Shown: positions 41,288 through 50,517, counted from the stretch's first letter. The stretch is DNA of 64,000 bases from Cellulomonas cellasea (GCF_006538745.1 NZ_BJLR01000017.1:232706-296705), one strand, 5' to 3'. The notes: a model not told the origin generated them from the letters alone. Numbers and translations: made by a program.

Positions 41288-41845
41288 GTGCAGCCCCGGA
41301 CCAGCCCGAGCCCGGACGTCCCCGTCGACCCGGACCGCCCCGCGGCGCAGCCGTTCGCGGGCCCGCGGGACGACGCGTGGTTCGAGGAGCTGTTCCGGGC
41401 GCACGCCACCGCGGTGCTGCGCTACCTCGTGCGGCGCGGCGCGCGCGGTGACGCCGAGGACCTCGCGGCGGACGTGCTCGCGACCGCGTGGCGGCGGCGG
41501 GCCGACGTGCCGCTCGGCGCGGAGCTGCCCTGGCTCTACCGCACCGCGGGCTTCGTCCTCGCGAACCACCGGCGCAAGGGCCGCCCCGTGCCGGTGGGCG
41601 ACGTGCCGGACGTCGCGGCCGACGACGACCCAGCCGAGCTCGCGGTGACCGACGAGCGCGTGCGCGAGGTGCTGGGCGCCCTGAGCCCGCGCGACCGGCG
41701 CGTGCTGCTGCTCAACGCGTGGGAGGGGCTCACGGGCGACGCGCTCGCGGACGTGCTCGGGATCTCGCGCGGGGGAGCCGACGCGGCGCTCTCGCGGGCG
41801 CGGGCCCGGCTGCGCGAGGCGTGGGCGGACGCCCCCGAGGCGTAG
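41288..41845 (+). CDS. ECF RNA polymerase sigma factor
   Basis: A 185-aa sigma factor. Region 2: FEELFRAHATAVLRYLVRRG, GDAEDLAADVLATAWRR and WLYRTAGFVLANHRRKG. Region 4: LSPRDRRVLLLNAWEGLT and LADVLGISRGGADAALSRAR. GTG start after an AGGAG site. The gene ends 156 bp before a one-helix membrane protein that is likely co-regulated. This is separate from the sigma factor at 17 kb, with a different region 2. Confidence 0.9.
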   Translation: MQPRTSPSPDVPVDPDRPAAQPFAGPRDDAWFEELFRAHATAVLRYLVRRGARGDAEDLAADVLATAWRRRADVPLGAELPWLYRTAGFVLANHRRKGRPVPVGDVPDVAADDDPAELAVTDERVREVLGALSPRDRRVLLLNAWEGLTGDALADVLGISRGGADAALSRARARLREAWADAPEA

Positions 41846-42001
41846 CGGCTCGTCCTGCGCACGGCGACGCGTCCCGCCGCGCGGCGGTACCGCGGCGGAC
41901 CGGTCGGGGCGAGCCCGGACGGTGGACGGTGCAAGGCGCGGGGCCCTGGGGACACAGACGGGGTAGCAGCACGCCACCGCCGCGCACCCGAGGAGAGCAC
42001 C

Positions 42002-43618
42002 ATGACGTCGACCCCGACCGGCCCGACCGGCCCCGACGACGCGACCCGCCCGAGCGGCCGGGGCGACGCAACAGGCGCGACCGCCGACGACTCCGCCGCC
42101 CGCCGCACCCCCGACCCGGTCGATGACCCGGGGTCCTCCGCGTCGCGCGAGCCCGTGCCCGACGTCGCGTTCGACCGCGTGCGCGCGGCGGACCCCGCGG
42201 CGTCGACCGTCGCGGACCTCCCGGCCCTGCGGCAGGCCGTCACGTCCCGGGCCGCCGGCGACGCGTCCGGCGTGCGCGACCTCGGCGCCGCCCGGGAGGC
42301 GCGCGCCGCACGTCGGCCGGCCCGCTGGCTCCAGGTCGCGGCGGCCGTCGCGGGTGCCGCGGTGATCGGCTCGGGCGCCTACGCGCTCGGCCGGGGCGAC
42401 GCACCGACCCCGGCGGCGGCGCCGATCACGCTGGACCCGGCCGGCCGGGCGGCGGCCCCGGCCTCGGGCGCCGAGTCGATGGCGATGGACGAGAGCGTCG
42501 CGGACACGAAGATGATCGCGCCGGGCTTCTGGGGCCGCACGGTGTTCACGGGCTCGGGCCTGTCCGAGGAGGGCGGGTCCGCGCGCGCCTGGACGTTCGA
42601 CCCGGCGTCGGTGTTCTCGCAGGAGACCGCGGAGCGGGTCGCGGGCGTGCTCGGCGTCGAGGGCGGCGCGACGCGGCAGTGGGGCGCGTGGACGGTCGGC
42701 GCGCAGGACGGCACCGGCCCGAACCTCCAGCTCCAGCCCGACGGGCTCGCGAGCCTCAGCTACTCCGACCCGACGCGGGACCCGTGGGCGTGCGTGCGGT
42801 CGGCCCCCGAGACCCCGGACGTCGGCCGCGCCGAGCCGGGCACCGACGCCGGCGCCGCGGACCCGGGGACGGGCGTCGCGGAGCAGGGGACGGACGTCGC
42901 CGAGCCGGACGGGCCGGCGACGAGCGGGTCCGCCGACGGCGCCCTCGGCCCGGACGGGCCCGCCCCGGCGCCCTGCGCCCCGGAGGGGTCAGCCCCGAGT
43001 GGCGACGACGCGAGCGCGCAGACCCGGGACCTGCTCGGGCGGCTCGGCGTCGACGCGGCCGGCTACGAGCTCGAGGTCGCGAGCGACACCGGGCAGCCCG
43101 CGGCGACGACGGTCTACGCCCACCAGGTGCTCGACGGGCAGCGCAGCGGCGTGTCGTGGAGCCTGACGTTCGTCGCCGACGGCGTCCAGGCCCTGTACGG
43201 CTCGCTCGCCCCGGTCGTCGAGCTCGGCGAGTACGACGTCGTGAGCCCGGCCGCCGCGGTCGAACGGCTCATGGACCCGCGCTTCGGGTCCTCGCCGATG
43301 GGGGTCATGCCGCTCGCGGAGCAGGCACGCGCCGCTCTGGAGCAGCCGATGATCGCGACCGAGGACCTCGACGCGGCCGTGTCGCCCGACGGCGCCGGGC
43401 AGGAGCCGACGGTCCCGCCGCTGACCCCGGCGGGCTCGCCCGTCTCGTGGCCGGTCCAGGAGGTCACGCTGACGTCGGCGCGGCTCGGGCTGGCGATGGT
43501 CGCGCAGGCCGACGGGTCGAGCGTGCTGGTGCCGAGCTACGAGCTCACCGACGACGAGGGCAGCGCGTGGAGCGTCGTCGCGCTCACGGACGACGGGCTC
43601 GACTTCGCGGCGCGCTGA
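42002..43618 (+). CDS. Membrane-anchored protein behind an ECF sigma factor
   Basis: A 538-aa protein. A cytoplasmic N-terminus of ~105 residues (VPDVAFDRVRAADPAAS; LPALRQAVTSR) is followed by one membrane helix (WLQVAAAVAGAAVIGSGAYA). The outside part has two beta-rich regions separated by an acidic, repeat-like linker (GTDAGAADPGTG, residues about 272-335). A FWGRTVFTGSGL segment follows the helix. Position behind the sigma factor suggests an anti-sigma or sensor role, but I see no zinc-binding anti-sigma motif. ATG with a GAGGAGAG site. Confidence 0.8.
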   Translation: MTSTPTGPTGPDDATRPSGRGDATGATADDSAARRTPDPVDDPGSSASREPVPDVAFDRVRAADPAASTVADLPALRQAVTSRAAGDASGVRDLGAAREARAARRPARWLQVAAAVAGAAVIGSGAYALGRGDAPTPAAAPITLDPAGRAAAPASGAESMAMDESVADTKMIAPGFWGRTVFTGSGLSEEGGSARAWTFDPASVFSQETAERVAGVLGVEGGATRQWGAWTVGAQDGTGPNLQLQPDGLASLSYSDPTRDPWACVRSAPETPDVGRAEPGTDAGAADPGTGVAEQGTDVAEPDGPATSGSADGALGPDGPAPAPCAPEGSAPSGDDASAQTRDLLGRLGVDAAGYELEVASDTGQPAATTVYAHQVLDGQRSGVSWSLTFVADGVQALYGSLAPVVELGEYDVVSPAAAVERLMDPRFGSSPMGVMPLAEQARAALEQPMIATEDLDAAVSPDGAGQEPTVPPLTPAGSPVSWPVQEVTLTSARLGLAMVAQADGSSVLVPSYELTDDEGSAWSVVALTDDGLDFAAR

Positions 43619-43692
43619 CCTGGAGCGCGGTGCGGGCGAGGGACGTCCGGGCGGCCCCGGTGTGGCCCCGTGCGGGTGCCCGGGGCCGCACG

Positions 43693-43698
43693 TACCCT
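43693..43698 (+). promoter_or_regulatory. -10 box of a leaderless promoter for rsbQ-rsbP
   Basis: TACCCT lies 6 nt before the GTG at 43705. Confidence 0.5.
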
Positions 43699-43704
43699 GT
43701 CGCG

Positions 43705-44502
43705 GTGGACGTCCTGACCCGGAACAACGTCGAGGTGCGCGGCCGTGCCGACGGTCCGCTGATGCTCCTGGTGCACGGCTTCGGGTGCGACCAGGGCATG
43801 TGGCGGTACGTCGTGCCCGCGTTCGAGGACACCCACCGGGTCGTGCTCATGGACCACGTCGGCGCGGGCGGCTCCGACGCCTCGGCGTACGACCCGGCGC
43901 GGCACGGGCGGCTCGACGGGTACGCGCGTGACGTCCTCGAGGTGATCGAGGCGCTGCACGCGGGGCCGGCGGTGCTCGTGGGGCACTCGGTCAGCGCGAT
44001 GATCGGCGTGCTCGCCGCGGTCGCACGCCCCGACCTGGTGGACCGGCTCGTGCTCGTCGGCCCGAGCCCGCGCTACGTCGACGACGACGGGTACACGGGC
44101 GGCTTCACGCAGGACGAGATCGACGAGCTGCTCGACACGATGGACGACAACTACCTGGGCTGGTCGGCGCACATCGCCCCCGTCATCATGGGCCGGCCCG
44201 ACCGGCCCGAGCTCGGCGAGGAGCTGACGAGCAGCTTCTGCCGCTCGGACCCCGCGATCGCCCGGTCCTTCGCCCGCACGACGTTCCTCTCGGACAACCG
44301 CGCCGACCTGCCCCGCTGCACGGTCCCCGCGCTCGTCGTGCAGTGCCGCGACGACGTGATCGCCCCCGCGGCGGTCGGGGAGTACGTGCGCGACCACCTG
44401 CCGCGCAGCGACTACGTGCTGCTCGACGCCGTCGGGCACTGCCCGAACCTCAGCGCCCCCGACCAGCTCGTCGCCGCGATGCGGCGCTACCTGGCGGCAT
44501 GA
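43705..44502 (+). CDS. rsbQ: RsbQ-like alpha/beta hydrolase (energy-stress signalling)
   Basis: A 265-aa hydrolase very close to Bacillus RsbQ along its whole length: MLLVHGFGCDQGMW, VVLMDHVGAGGSD, LDGYARDVLEVIEAL, FCRSDPAIARSFA and TVPALVVQCRDDVIAP. The triad is Ser95 (GHSVSAM), an Asp at 216 or 217 and His245 (VGHCPN). In B. subtilis RsbQ is needed with RsbP to activate sigma-B under energy stress. The stop overlaps the next start (ATGA), and that gene encodes an RsbP-like phosphatase, which strongly supports the assignment. Confidence 0.92.
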   Translation: MDVLTRNNVEVRGRADGPLMLLVHGFGCDQGMWRYVVPAFEDTHRVVLMDHVGAGGSDASAYDPARHGRLDGYARDVLEVIEALHAGPAVLVGHSVSAMIGVLAAVARPDLVDRLVLVGPSPRYVDDDGYTGGFTQDEIDELLDTMDDNYLGWSAHIAPVIMGRPDRPELGEELTSSFCRSDPAIARSFARTTFLSDNRADLPRCTVPALVVQCRDDVIAPAAVGEYVRDHLPRSDYVLLDAVGHCPNLSAPDQLVAAMRRYLAA

Positions 44503-46043
44503 CGGCCGGCCCGGCGGACGCGTGGCGGTCGTCGCCGTCGGGCCTGCTCGTGCTCGACGCGGACGGGACGGTCGCCGGCGCGAACGACACGTTCCTCGAC
44601 TGGGTCGGGCGCGCGCGCGGCGACGTCGTCGGGCGGGTCCGCCTGAGCGAGCTGCTGTCGGTCGGCGGCCGGATCTACTGGGAGACGCACCTCGCGCCGA
44701 TGCTGCACGTCGACGGCCGGGCCGACGAGGTCGCGCTCGAGCTGCGCACGCCGTCGGGGCGGATGCCCGTGCTGCTCACCGCGGTCGTCGAGCGGACCGG
44801 CGCCGGCGAGGGCGTCCGGGTGCACGCGGCCCTGTCGAGCGCGCGCGAGCGGTCCCGGTACGAGCGCGAGCTGCTCGCGGCGCGGCGGGCCGCGGACCGG
44901 GCGGCCGACCAGGTGCGCGTGCTGCAGCGGGCCACGTCCGCGCTCTCCCGGGCGACCGGGATCCGGGGCGTCGCGCACGCGGTGCTGGACGCGGCCGTCG
45001 CCGACCTCGGGGCACGCGCGGCGACGCTGTGGCTCGCGGACGGCTCGGGGGCGCTGCGGCTGCACGGGTCGCTCGGGGAGCGGACGAACGAGGTCGGCGG
45101 ACTGCCGTCCGACCCCGTGCTCCGGCAGCGCCAGGCCGTGCCCGACGGGGACCGCGTCGTCGTCCCGCTGCACGGCCAGGCCGGACTGCAGGGCGTGCTC
45201 GCGCTCGTCCCGCGCGACGACCCGGGCGCCGAGCCGCTGCCGCTCGAGGTCGTCACCGCGCTCGGCGAGCAGGCGGGGCTCGCACTGCACCGCGCCGAGC
45301 TGTACGAGCACAGCGCCACCGTTGCGCACGAGCTGCAGCACTCGCTGCTCGCGCACGACCCGCCCGTCGACCCGCGGTTCGAGGTGACGACCGCCTACCG
45401 GCCGGGCGTCGAGGCGCTCGACGTGGGCGGGGACTGGCACGACGCGTTCCTCGCGGACGACAGCGTGCTCTCGGTGGTCGTCGGGGACGTCGTCGGGCGG
45501 GGCCTCGGGGCCGCCAGCGCGATGGGCCAGGTCCGCAGCGCAATCCGCGCGGTCGCTGGCCCGGGCGTCGGCCCCGCGCGCCTCGTGCAGCGGCTCGACC
45601 GGTTCGTGGACCAGGTCCCCACCGCGGCGATGGCGACGATGGCGTACGTCGAGGTCGAGCTCGCGACCGGGCACGCGCGGTACGTGTGCGCGGGGCACCT
45701 GCCGCCGCTGCTGGTCCGGGCCCGCGGCGGCGCGGAGCTGCTGTGGGGCGGGCGCTCGACGCCGCTGGGCGTGCGGATCCCCGGGCGGGAGCGGCGCGAG
45801 GGGACGTTCGAGCTCACGCCCGGCGACCGGCTGCTGCTGTACACCGACGGTCTCGTCGAGCGACGCCACCGGCTGCTCGAGGAGAGCCTCGAGGGGCTCG
45901 CGGTCGCGGCGGCGGGCCTGCGCGACGAGCCGCCCGGCGCCGCGGTCCCCGCGCTGGTGCAGCGCCTGCTGCGCGACGAGCGCGGGCGCGACGACGTGTG
46001 CGTGCTGCTGCTGGGTTGGCACGGCGGTCCGGCCGCGGGCTGA
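44499..46043 (+). CDS. rsbP: RsbP-like PAS-GAF-PP2C serine phosphatase
   Basis: A 514-aa protein. Residues 10-110 are PAS-like (GLLVLDADGTVAGANDTFLD). A coiled coil covers about 118-150. Residues 150-275 form a GAF domain (LDAAVADLGARAATLWLADG). The SpoIIE/PP2C phosphatase is at 295-508: VGGDWHDAF, VVGDVVGRGLGAAS, LLLYTDGLVERR and RGRDDVCVLLL. Bacillus RsbP has PAS then phosphatase only, so the GAF domain is an extra sensor. It is coupled to rsbQ and should dephosphorylate an anti-sigma antagonist; none is next to it. Confidence 0.9.
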   Translation: MTAGPADAWRSSPSGLLVLDADGTVAGANDTFLDWVGRARGDVVGRVRLSELLSVGGRIYWETHLAPMLHVDGRADEVALELRTPSGRMPVLLTAVVERTGAGEGVRVHAALSSARERSRYERELLAARRAADRAADQVRVLQRATSALSRATGIRGVAHAVLDAAVADLGARAATLWLADGSGALRLHGSLGERTNEVGGLPSDPVLRQRQAVPDGDRVVVPLHGQAGLQGVLALVPRDDPGAEPLPLEVVTALGEQAGLALHRAELYEHSATVAHELQHSLLAHDPPVDPRFEVTTAYRPGVEALDVGGDWHDAFLADDSVLSVVVGDVVGRGLGAASAMGQVRSAIRAVAGPGVGPARLVQRLDRFVDQVPTAAMATMAYVEVELATGHARYVCAGHLPPLLVRARGGAELLWGGRSTPLGVRIPGRERREGTFELTPGDRLLLYTDGLVERRHRLLEESLEGLAVAAAGLRDEPPGAAVPALVQRLLRDERGRDDVCVLLLGWHGGPAAG

Positions 46044-46085
46044 GCCGTCGCGTGCACGGACGGGCGCCGGGGCGTGCCGCCGGGG

Positions 46086-46790
46086 TCAGACCGGGAGCAG
46101 GTTGAGCACGAGGTAGGCGGTGAGCCCGAGCGCCGTCGCGGGCACGAGGGCCACGGCGGCGTGCGCCCGCTCGCGCGGCGTGCGCCCGACGAGCAGCGGG
46201 GCCCCGATGCCCAGCACGACCATCGTCAGGCCCTCGGGCACCTGGTCGGCGAAGACGAACGTCCGCACGAGGCCCTCGTAGCAGAGCACCCCGCCGAGCA
46301 CCGCCGCCGCGGCGATGCGCTGCCGCGTCGCACCGAAGCGGCACCACGCGCCCGCGGTCCCGAAGACGACGCCGCCGACGACCGCGCTGAGCGACCAGAA
46401 CACGAGGTAGCCGGTGCTGTGCGGGACGCCCTGGAGCGACGCGGCGGCCGCCCAGCCGCCGGTGAGCGCGAGCAGCGTGATGACGCCGACGAGCCCGGGG
46501 GCCACGCGGCCGGTCACGCGCGAGCCGAGGCCCGCCCCGATCAGGCTCCACACGGCGACCGACGTGGCGACGGTGCTCCACGCGCCGGGCAGGACGCCCT
46601 GGAGCACCTGCGTCGTGACGCCCAGGAACAGCCCGCCGACGAGCGCGAGCGCGATGCCGACGAGCGGGTCCAGCGGCTCGTCGGCAGGGAGCGGCGCCGG
46701 TGCGCGGGTCGGGGTCGTCCGGACGGCGGGGCCGCGGCGCACGGCGGCAGCGCGGGCGTGCGACCGGTCGAGGGGCGAGATCACCGTCAT
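46086..46790 (-). CDS. DUF6518-like polytopic membrane protein
   Basis: A 234-aa protein with six predicted helices, such as LVGIALALVGGLFLGVTTQV, VGVITLLALTGGWAAAASL and FWSLSAVVGGVVFGTAGAW. The layout (ALVGGLFLGVTTQ start; GLTMVVLGIGAPLLVGRTPR loop) fits what I recall of DUF6518. The ATG at 46790 is used; no clear ribosome site. The 242 bp upstream hold no other gene. Function unknown. Confidence 0.78.
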   Translation of the reverse strand: MTVISPLDRSHARAAAVRRGPAVRTTPTRAPAPLPADEPLDPLVGIALALVGGLFLGVTTQVLQGVLPGAWSTVATSVAVWSLIGAGLGSRVTGRVAPGLVGVITLLALTGGWAAAASLQGVPHSTGYLVFWSLSAVVGGVVFGTAGAWCRFGATRQRIAAAAVLGGVLCYEGLVRTFVFADQVPEGLTMVVLGIGAPLLVGRTPRERAHAAVALVPATALGLTAYLVLNLLPV

Positions 46791-47032
46791 ACCCGCCAGT
46801 CCACCGGTGCGCGGGGTCGCGGGGCATCCGCCTGTGGTCGCGGCGGAGACGCGAAACATCCTCCCCAGGGTGCACAACCTCTCGGCCGTGCGGTGCGTTG
46901 GGGTACGGGCGGGGCCGCGACACCGGGGGAGGGCTGCGCGGCTCGGACCCCGAGGCGCTCCGCGTCCGACGCCGCTCGGAGCGTCGCAGCCGCAGGCGTG
47001 CGGAGCTGCACGCACCACACGGCGGCCCCGGG

Positions 47033-47416
47033 TCAGTGCCCGCGGAACTTCTCGATCTCGCGCCGCTCGCGCTTCGTCGGCCGCCCCGCACCGCGGTCCC
47101 GGGTCGGCACGAACGCGATCTCGGTCGGCTTCGGCGGGGGAGGCGTGCGGTCCACGAGGACGTCCGCGACGAGCGCCGCCCCGACGCGCTTCTCGATGAC
47201 CCGCGCCACCTCGACGATCCGCTCGATCCCGCCCTCGCGCACGCGCACCTCGTCGCCGACCTTGACCTGCGTCGCCGGCTTGGCGCGGTCGCCGTTGACC
47301 TTGACGTGCCCCGACCGGATCGCGGCGGCGGCGAGCGCGCGCGTCCGGAACAGCCGCACGGCCCAGGTCCAGCGGTCGACGCGCGTCGCTACCGGCGCGG
47401 TCGTCGGCGCGCTCAC
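47033..47416 (-). CDS. S4-domain RNA-binding protein (Hsp15-like)
   Basis: A 127-aa protein. The S4 domain is TRVDRWTWAVRLFRTRALAA plus IRSGHVKVNGDRAKPATQV and VGDEVRVREGG. The C-terminus is basic (GRPTKRERREIEKFRGH). Related proteins (Hsp15, RqcP) bind stalled 50S subunits or rRNA. GTG start at 47416; a start further upstream is possible. It is divergent from the exonuclease gene (153 bp). Confidence 0.9.
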   Translation of the reverse strand: MSAPTTAPVATRVDRWTWAVRLFRTRALAAAAIRSGHVKVNGDRAKPATQVKVGDEVRVREGGIERIVEVARVIEKRVGAALVADVLVDRTPPPPKPTEIAFVPTRDRGAGRPTKRERREIEKFRGH

Positions 47417-47556
47417 GGGGTGCCGCCGCGCGCCGTGCCGCCGAGGTGAGCCGTCATGCACCCAGCGTGCCACCTCGGTCGCGGGACGGGCCGCGCGCGC
47501 GGCGCCCCAGCACGGGACCGGGACGCGAGGACGCCCGCGGCGTCACCGGTGTCCCG

Positions 47557-47562
47557 TAGCGT
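47557..47562 (+). promoter_or_regulatory. -10 box of a leaderless promoter for the exonuclease gene
   Basis: TAGCGT lies 7 nt before the ATG at 47570. Confidence 0.55.
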
Positions 47563-47569
47563 GCCGTGC

Positions 47570-48523
47570 ATGACCGACCGCCGACCGCTCCTGCTGCTCG
47601 ACACCGCGTCGCTGTACTTCCGGGCGTTCTTCGGGGTGCCCGACTCGGTCAAGGCGCCCGACGGCACCCCGGTCAACGCGGTGCGCGGGCTGCTCGACAT
47701 GATCGCCCGCCTCGTCACCGACCACCGGCCGTCGCGGCTCGTCGCGTGCTGGGACGACGACTGGCGGCCGGCGTTCCGCGTCGAGGCGATCCCGTCGTAC
47801 AAGGCGCACCGCGTCGCCGAGGTGCTCCCGGGCGGGGAGGAGGCCGAGGAGGTCCCCGACCTGCTCTCGCCGCAGGTGCCCGTCATCGCCGAGGTCCTGG
47901 CCGCGCTCGGGATCGCCCGCGTCGGGGCGCCCGGGTTCGAGGCCGACGACGTGATCGGCACGCTCGTCGCGCGCGAGAGGGCGCGGCCCGCCGCGCAGCG
48001 GTCGCCGGTCGACGTCATCACGGGGGACCGGGACCTGTTCCAGCTCGTCGACGACGAGGCCCGGGTGCGCGTGCTCTACACGCAGCGCGGCATCAAGGAC
48101 CTCGAGGTCGTCGACACCGCGCGGCTGCGCGAGAAGTACTCCGTCGCGTCGGGCCAGGCGTACGCCGACATGGCGGTGCTGCGCGGTGACCCGAGCGACG
48201 GCCTCCCGGGCGTGCCCGGGATCGGCGAGAAGACCGCCGCCGCGCTCGTCGCCCGGTACGGCGACCTCGCGGGGATCCTCGCGGCGCGGGACTCGGGGGA
48301 CGCGGGCCTGACGAAGAGCCAGCGGGCCAAGCTCGTCGAGGCGGCGGACTACCTCGCGGTCGCGCCGACGGTCGTCCGGGTCGCGCCCGACGCCCCGGTC
48401 GGCGAGCTCGACGACACGCTGCCCGAGACGCCCGCGGACCCCGAGCGGCTCGTCGAGCTCACGACGCGCTGGGGGCTCACGTCGAGCGTCACGCGCGTCG
48501 TCACGGCGCTCACGCGGGACTGA
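47570..48523 (+). CDS. 5'-3' exonuclease (FEN/PolI-N family)
   Basis: A 317-aa flap nuclease. Metal-binding residues appear in LLLDTASLYFRAFFG, GFEADDVIGTL and DVITGDRDLFQL. The helix-hairpin-helix is DGLPGVPGIGEKTAAALVARYG. This matches the stand-alone 5'-3' exonucleases of actinobacteria related to the PolI N-terminal domain, active on flaps in repair and lagging-strand processing. ATG with a leaderless-type box. Confidence 0.93.
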   Translation: MTDRRPLLLLDTASLYFRAFFGVPDSVKAPDGTPVNAVRGLLDMIARLVTDHRPSRLVACWDDDWRPAFRVEAIPSYKAHRVAEVLPGGEEAEEVPDLLSPQVPVIAEVLAALGIARVGAPGFEADDVIGTLVARERARPAAQRSPVDVITGDRDLFQLVDDEARVRVLYTQRGIKDLEVVDTARLREKYSVASGQAYADMAVLRGDPSDGLPGVPGIGEKTAAALVARYGDLAGILAARDSGDAGLTKSQRAKLVEAADYLAVAPTVVRVAPDAPVGELDDTLPETPADPERLVELTTRWGLTSSVTRVVTALTRD

Positions 48524-48551
48524 CGCGCGCCGGCTCGAACACGCCGGGTCG

Positions 48552-49121
48552 TCAGGACCCCAGGGCGACGCCGGGGTGCGCCCAGAGATTCGCCCCGACC
48601 CGCTGCCACGCCGCGACGCCGTCGGGCTCGGGCACGGTGCCGTCGGGCACGAGGCGGACGGTCACTGCCTCCGAGCGCGCGAACTGGCCCTCGACCAGAA
48701 CCGCGGCCGCGACCGGATCGGCGCACCCGACGTCCGCCACGTCGCCCACCGGCACGGTCACGAGGCACACGAGCCCCGCCGTGCTCTGCGCGACGAAGTG
48801 CCGGCCCGCGGCCGTCTCGCCGAGGAAGCGGGTCGTCGCGGGGTCGACCGCCGCCGTCGCGGGCTCCTCGACCAGGACGTCGGCCGCGCGCTGGGGCTGG
48901 CCGAGCACACCGACGAGCGACGCGGGCGCGACGAGCTCGGCCGGTGCGGGGCCGGCCTCGATCGCGGCGCGGGCGGCGACCGCACCGCCGACGAGCAGCG
49001 CACCGGCGGTCACGAACACGGCGAACCGGCGGGTCAGGGCGGCGCGTGCGGCACCGTCCCGGTCGGCGCCGAGCCCGAGGTCGTCGAAGAGGTCGAAGGT
49101 GCTGCCGTCGATGGCCGTCAT
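48552..49121 (-). CDS. One-helix membrane protein, unknown
   Basis: A 189-aa protein with a short cytoplasmic N-terminus (FDLFDDLGLGADRDGAAR), one membrane helix near 32-50 (FAVFVTAGALLVGGAVAA) and an outside domain with two Cys residues (GLVCLVTVPVGDVADVGCAD) that may form a disulfide. No family recognised. ATG with a GAGGAG site. It is convergent with the exonuclease gene (28 bp). Confidence 0.72.
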   Translation of the reverse strand: MTAIDGSTFDLFDDLGLGADRDGAARAALTRRFAVFVTAGALLVGGAVAARAAIEAGPAPAELVAPASLVGVLGQPQRAADVLVEEPATAAVDPATTRFLGETAAGRHFVAQSTAGLVCLVTVPVGDVADVGCADPVAAAVLVEGQFARSEAVTVRLVPDGTVPEPDGVAAWQRVGANLWAHPGVALGS

Positions 49122-49234
49122 GCGCTCCTCATCGGCACTGACCTGCGCGGACGTGAGGGGATCGGGCCGCCGTCGCTCGATCGGGTGGGGCCTCGCGCGT
49201 CGTCCCGGTGCACGGTCGCCCGCGGCGCACCCGG

Positions 49235-49240
49235 CACAAT
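49235..49240 (+). promoter_or_regulatory. -10 box of a leaderless promoter for the RNase H gene
   Basis: CACAAT lies 7 nt before the GTG at 49248. It decides the start over the ATG at 49239, which would overlap the box. Confidence 0.55.
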
Positions 49241-49247
49241 GGACGGC

Positions 49248-49877
49248 GTGATCACGGTCAGCACGGACGGCTCCTGCCTGCGCAACCCCGGAGGGGCGAG
49301 CGGCTGGGCGTGGGTCAACCACGACGGCTCGTCGGCGTCGGGCGGCATCGCCTCGGGCACCAACCAGATCGCCGAGCTCACGGCCGTGCTCGAGGCGATC
49401 CTCGCGCACCCGGGCGCCGAGCCGCTGCGGGTCGAGTCCGACTCGACCTACGCGATCAAGTGCGCGTCGGTGTGGGTCGCCGGCTGGAAGCGCAAGGGCT
49501 GGCGGACCGCGAGCGGGGGGCCCGTGCAGAACCTCGGGCTCGTGCAGGGCATCGAGCGGGCGATCGCCGAGCGGGAGGGCGAGGTCGTCTTCCACTGGGT
49601 CCGCGGGCACCAGGGCGACCACTTCAACGAGCGGGCCGACGTGCTGTGCGGGGCTGCGGCGCGGGCCGCCCAGCAGGGTGAGGTCGTCGTGACCCGGACG
49701 TCCGTGACCGGCGAGGTGACCGTCGGCGTCGCCGGACCCGCCCCGGTCGCGACGGAGGCCGTCGCCGCGGCGCCGGTCCGGACGGCGGCGACCCGCACCG
49801 CCGGGGCACGCACCGCGCCGGTCGCGCGCGTCCCGCGCGGCACGCAGCCCGAGCCGGAGCTCGACGTCCTGTTCTGA
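49248..49877 (+). CDS. rnhA: Ribonuclease HI
   Basis: A 209-aa RNase H. The catalytic carboxylates are Asp7 (STDGSC), Glu43 (IAELTAV), Asp65 (VESDSTYA) and Asp131 (ERADVLC). VFHWVRGHQGDHFNERAD is the C-terminal family motif. About 55 residues past the fold form an Ala/Thr/Val/Arg-rich tail ending ELDVLF, beyond the usual ~150 aa. It cleaves RNA in RNA-DNA hybrids. Confidence 0.94.
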   Translation: MITVSTDGSCLRNPGGASGWAWVNHDGSSASGGIASGTNQIAELTAVLEAILAHPGAEPLRVESDSTYAIKCASVWVAGWKRKGWRTASGGPVQNLGLVQGIERAIAEREGEVVFHWVRGHQGDHFNERADVLCGAAARAAQQGEVVVTRTSVTGEVTVGVAGPAPVATEAVAAAPVRTAATRTAGARTAPVARVPRGTQPEPELDVLF

Positions 49878-49885
49878 GCGGTCGG

Positions 49886-50332
49886 TCAGCTCCCGGCGGC
49901 CGCGAGCTCCGCGAGCCCGCGCGCGATCTCGTCCGGGTACCCCGCGAGCCAGCCGGTCTCCCCGGCGGACCAGCGCCGCGCCACGACCCCGAGCGGGTAG
50001 ACGAGCACGTCGACCCCCGGGTGCGTGAGCGCGAGCTCGGTGCCCGCCTCGTCGGTCGACGACGCCCACCCCGTGCCGGGCGACAGCGCGACGACGAGGT
50101 CGCCGAGGGCGATCCCGAACGCGCGCACGAGCTGCTCGGCGTCGGCGCGGTCCGCAGCGGGGGACGCCGCCCAGGTCACGAGCACGCGGTCGTAGAGCGA
50201 GCCGAGGGCCTCGGGCGTGACCGAGCCGCCGCACAGGCCGGCGACGAGCTCGCGGTGCTGCGCCACGAAGACGAGCTCGGCGGCGTTGAGCGGGGCGACC
50301 TCCGGACGAGGTGCCAGGGTGTGAGCGGTCAT
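49886..50332 (-). CDS. DUF3806-like protein
   Basis: A 148-aa soluble protein. AFGIALGDLVVALSPGTGW, then ELALTHPGVDVLVYPLGVV and WSAGETGWLAGYPDEIARGL, resemble the DUF3806 pattern. The protein at 59160-59714 has the same layout and may be a paralogue. It ends 8 bp after the RNase H stop, convergent. Function unknown. Confidence 0.72.
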   Translation of the reverse strand: MTAHTLAPRPEVAPLNAAELVFVAQHRELVAGLCGGSVTPEALGSLYDRVLVTWAASPAADRADAEQLVRAFGIALGDLVVALSPGTGWASSTDEAGTELALTHPGVDVLVYPLGVVARRWSAGETGWLAGYPDEIARGLAELAAAGS

Positions 50333-50517
50333 GACGCGTTGATCGGTCGTCTGTGACCGCGGCTTGAACGTCGGCGCGGGTGGTTCGCCGCCCGATGCCG
50401 GCGGGCGCTCCCATCGCGCCGGCCGGCGTGCGCCCGGGCACGCCGGAGGGGCGCCCCCGGACCGGCCGGTGACGCCCCTCCTGTGCCGTGCGAGCCGCCG
50501 GGCGGCGGCTCAGGTGA

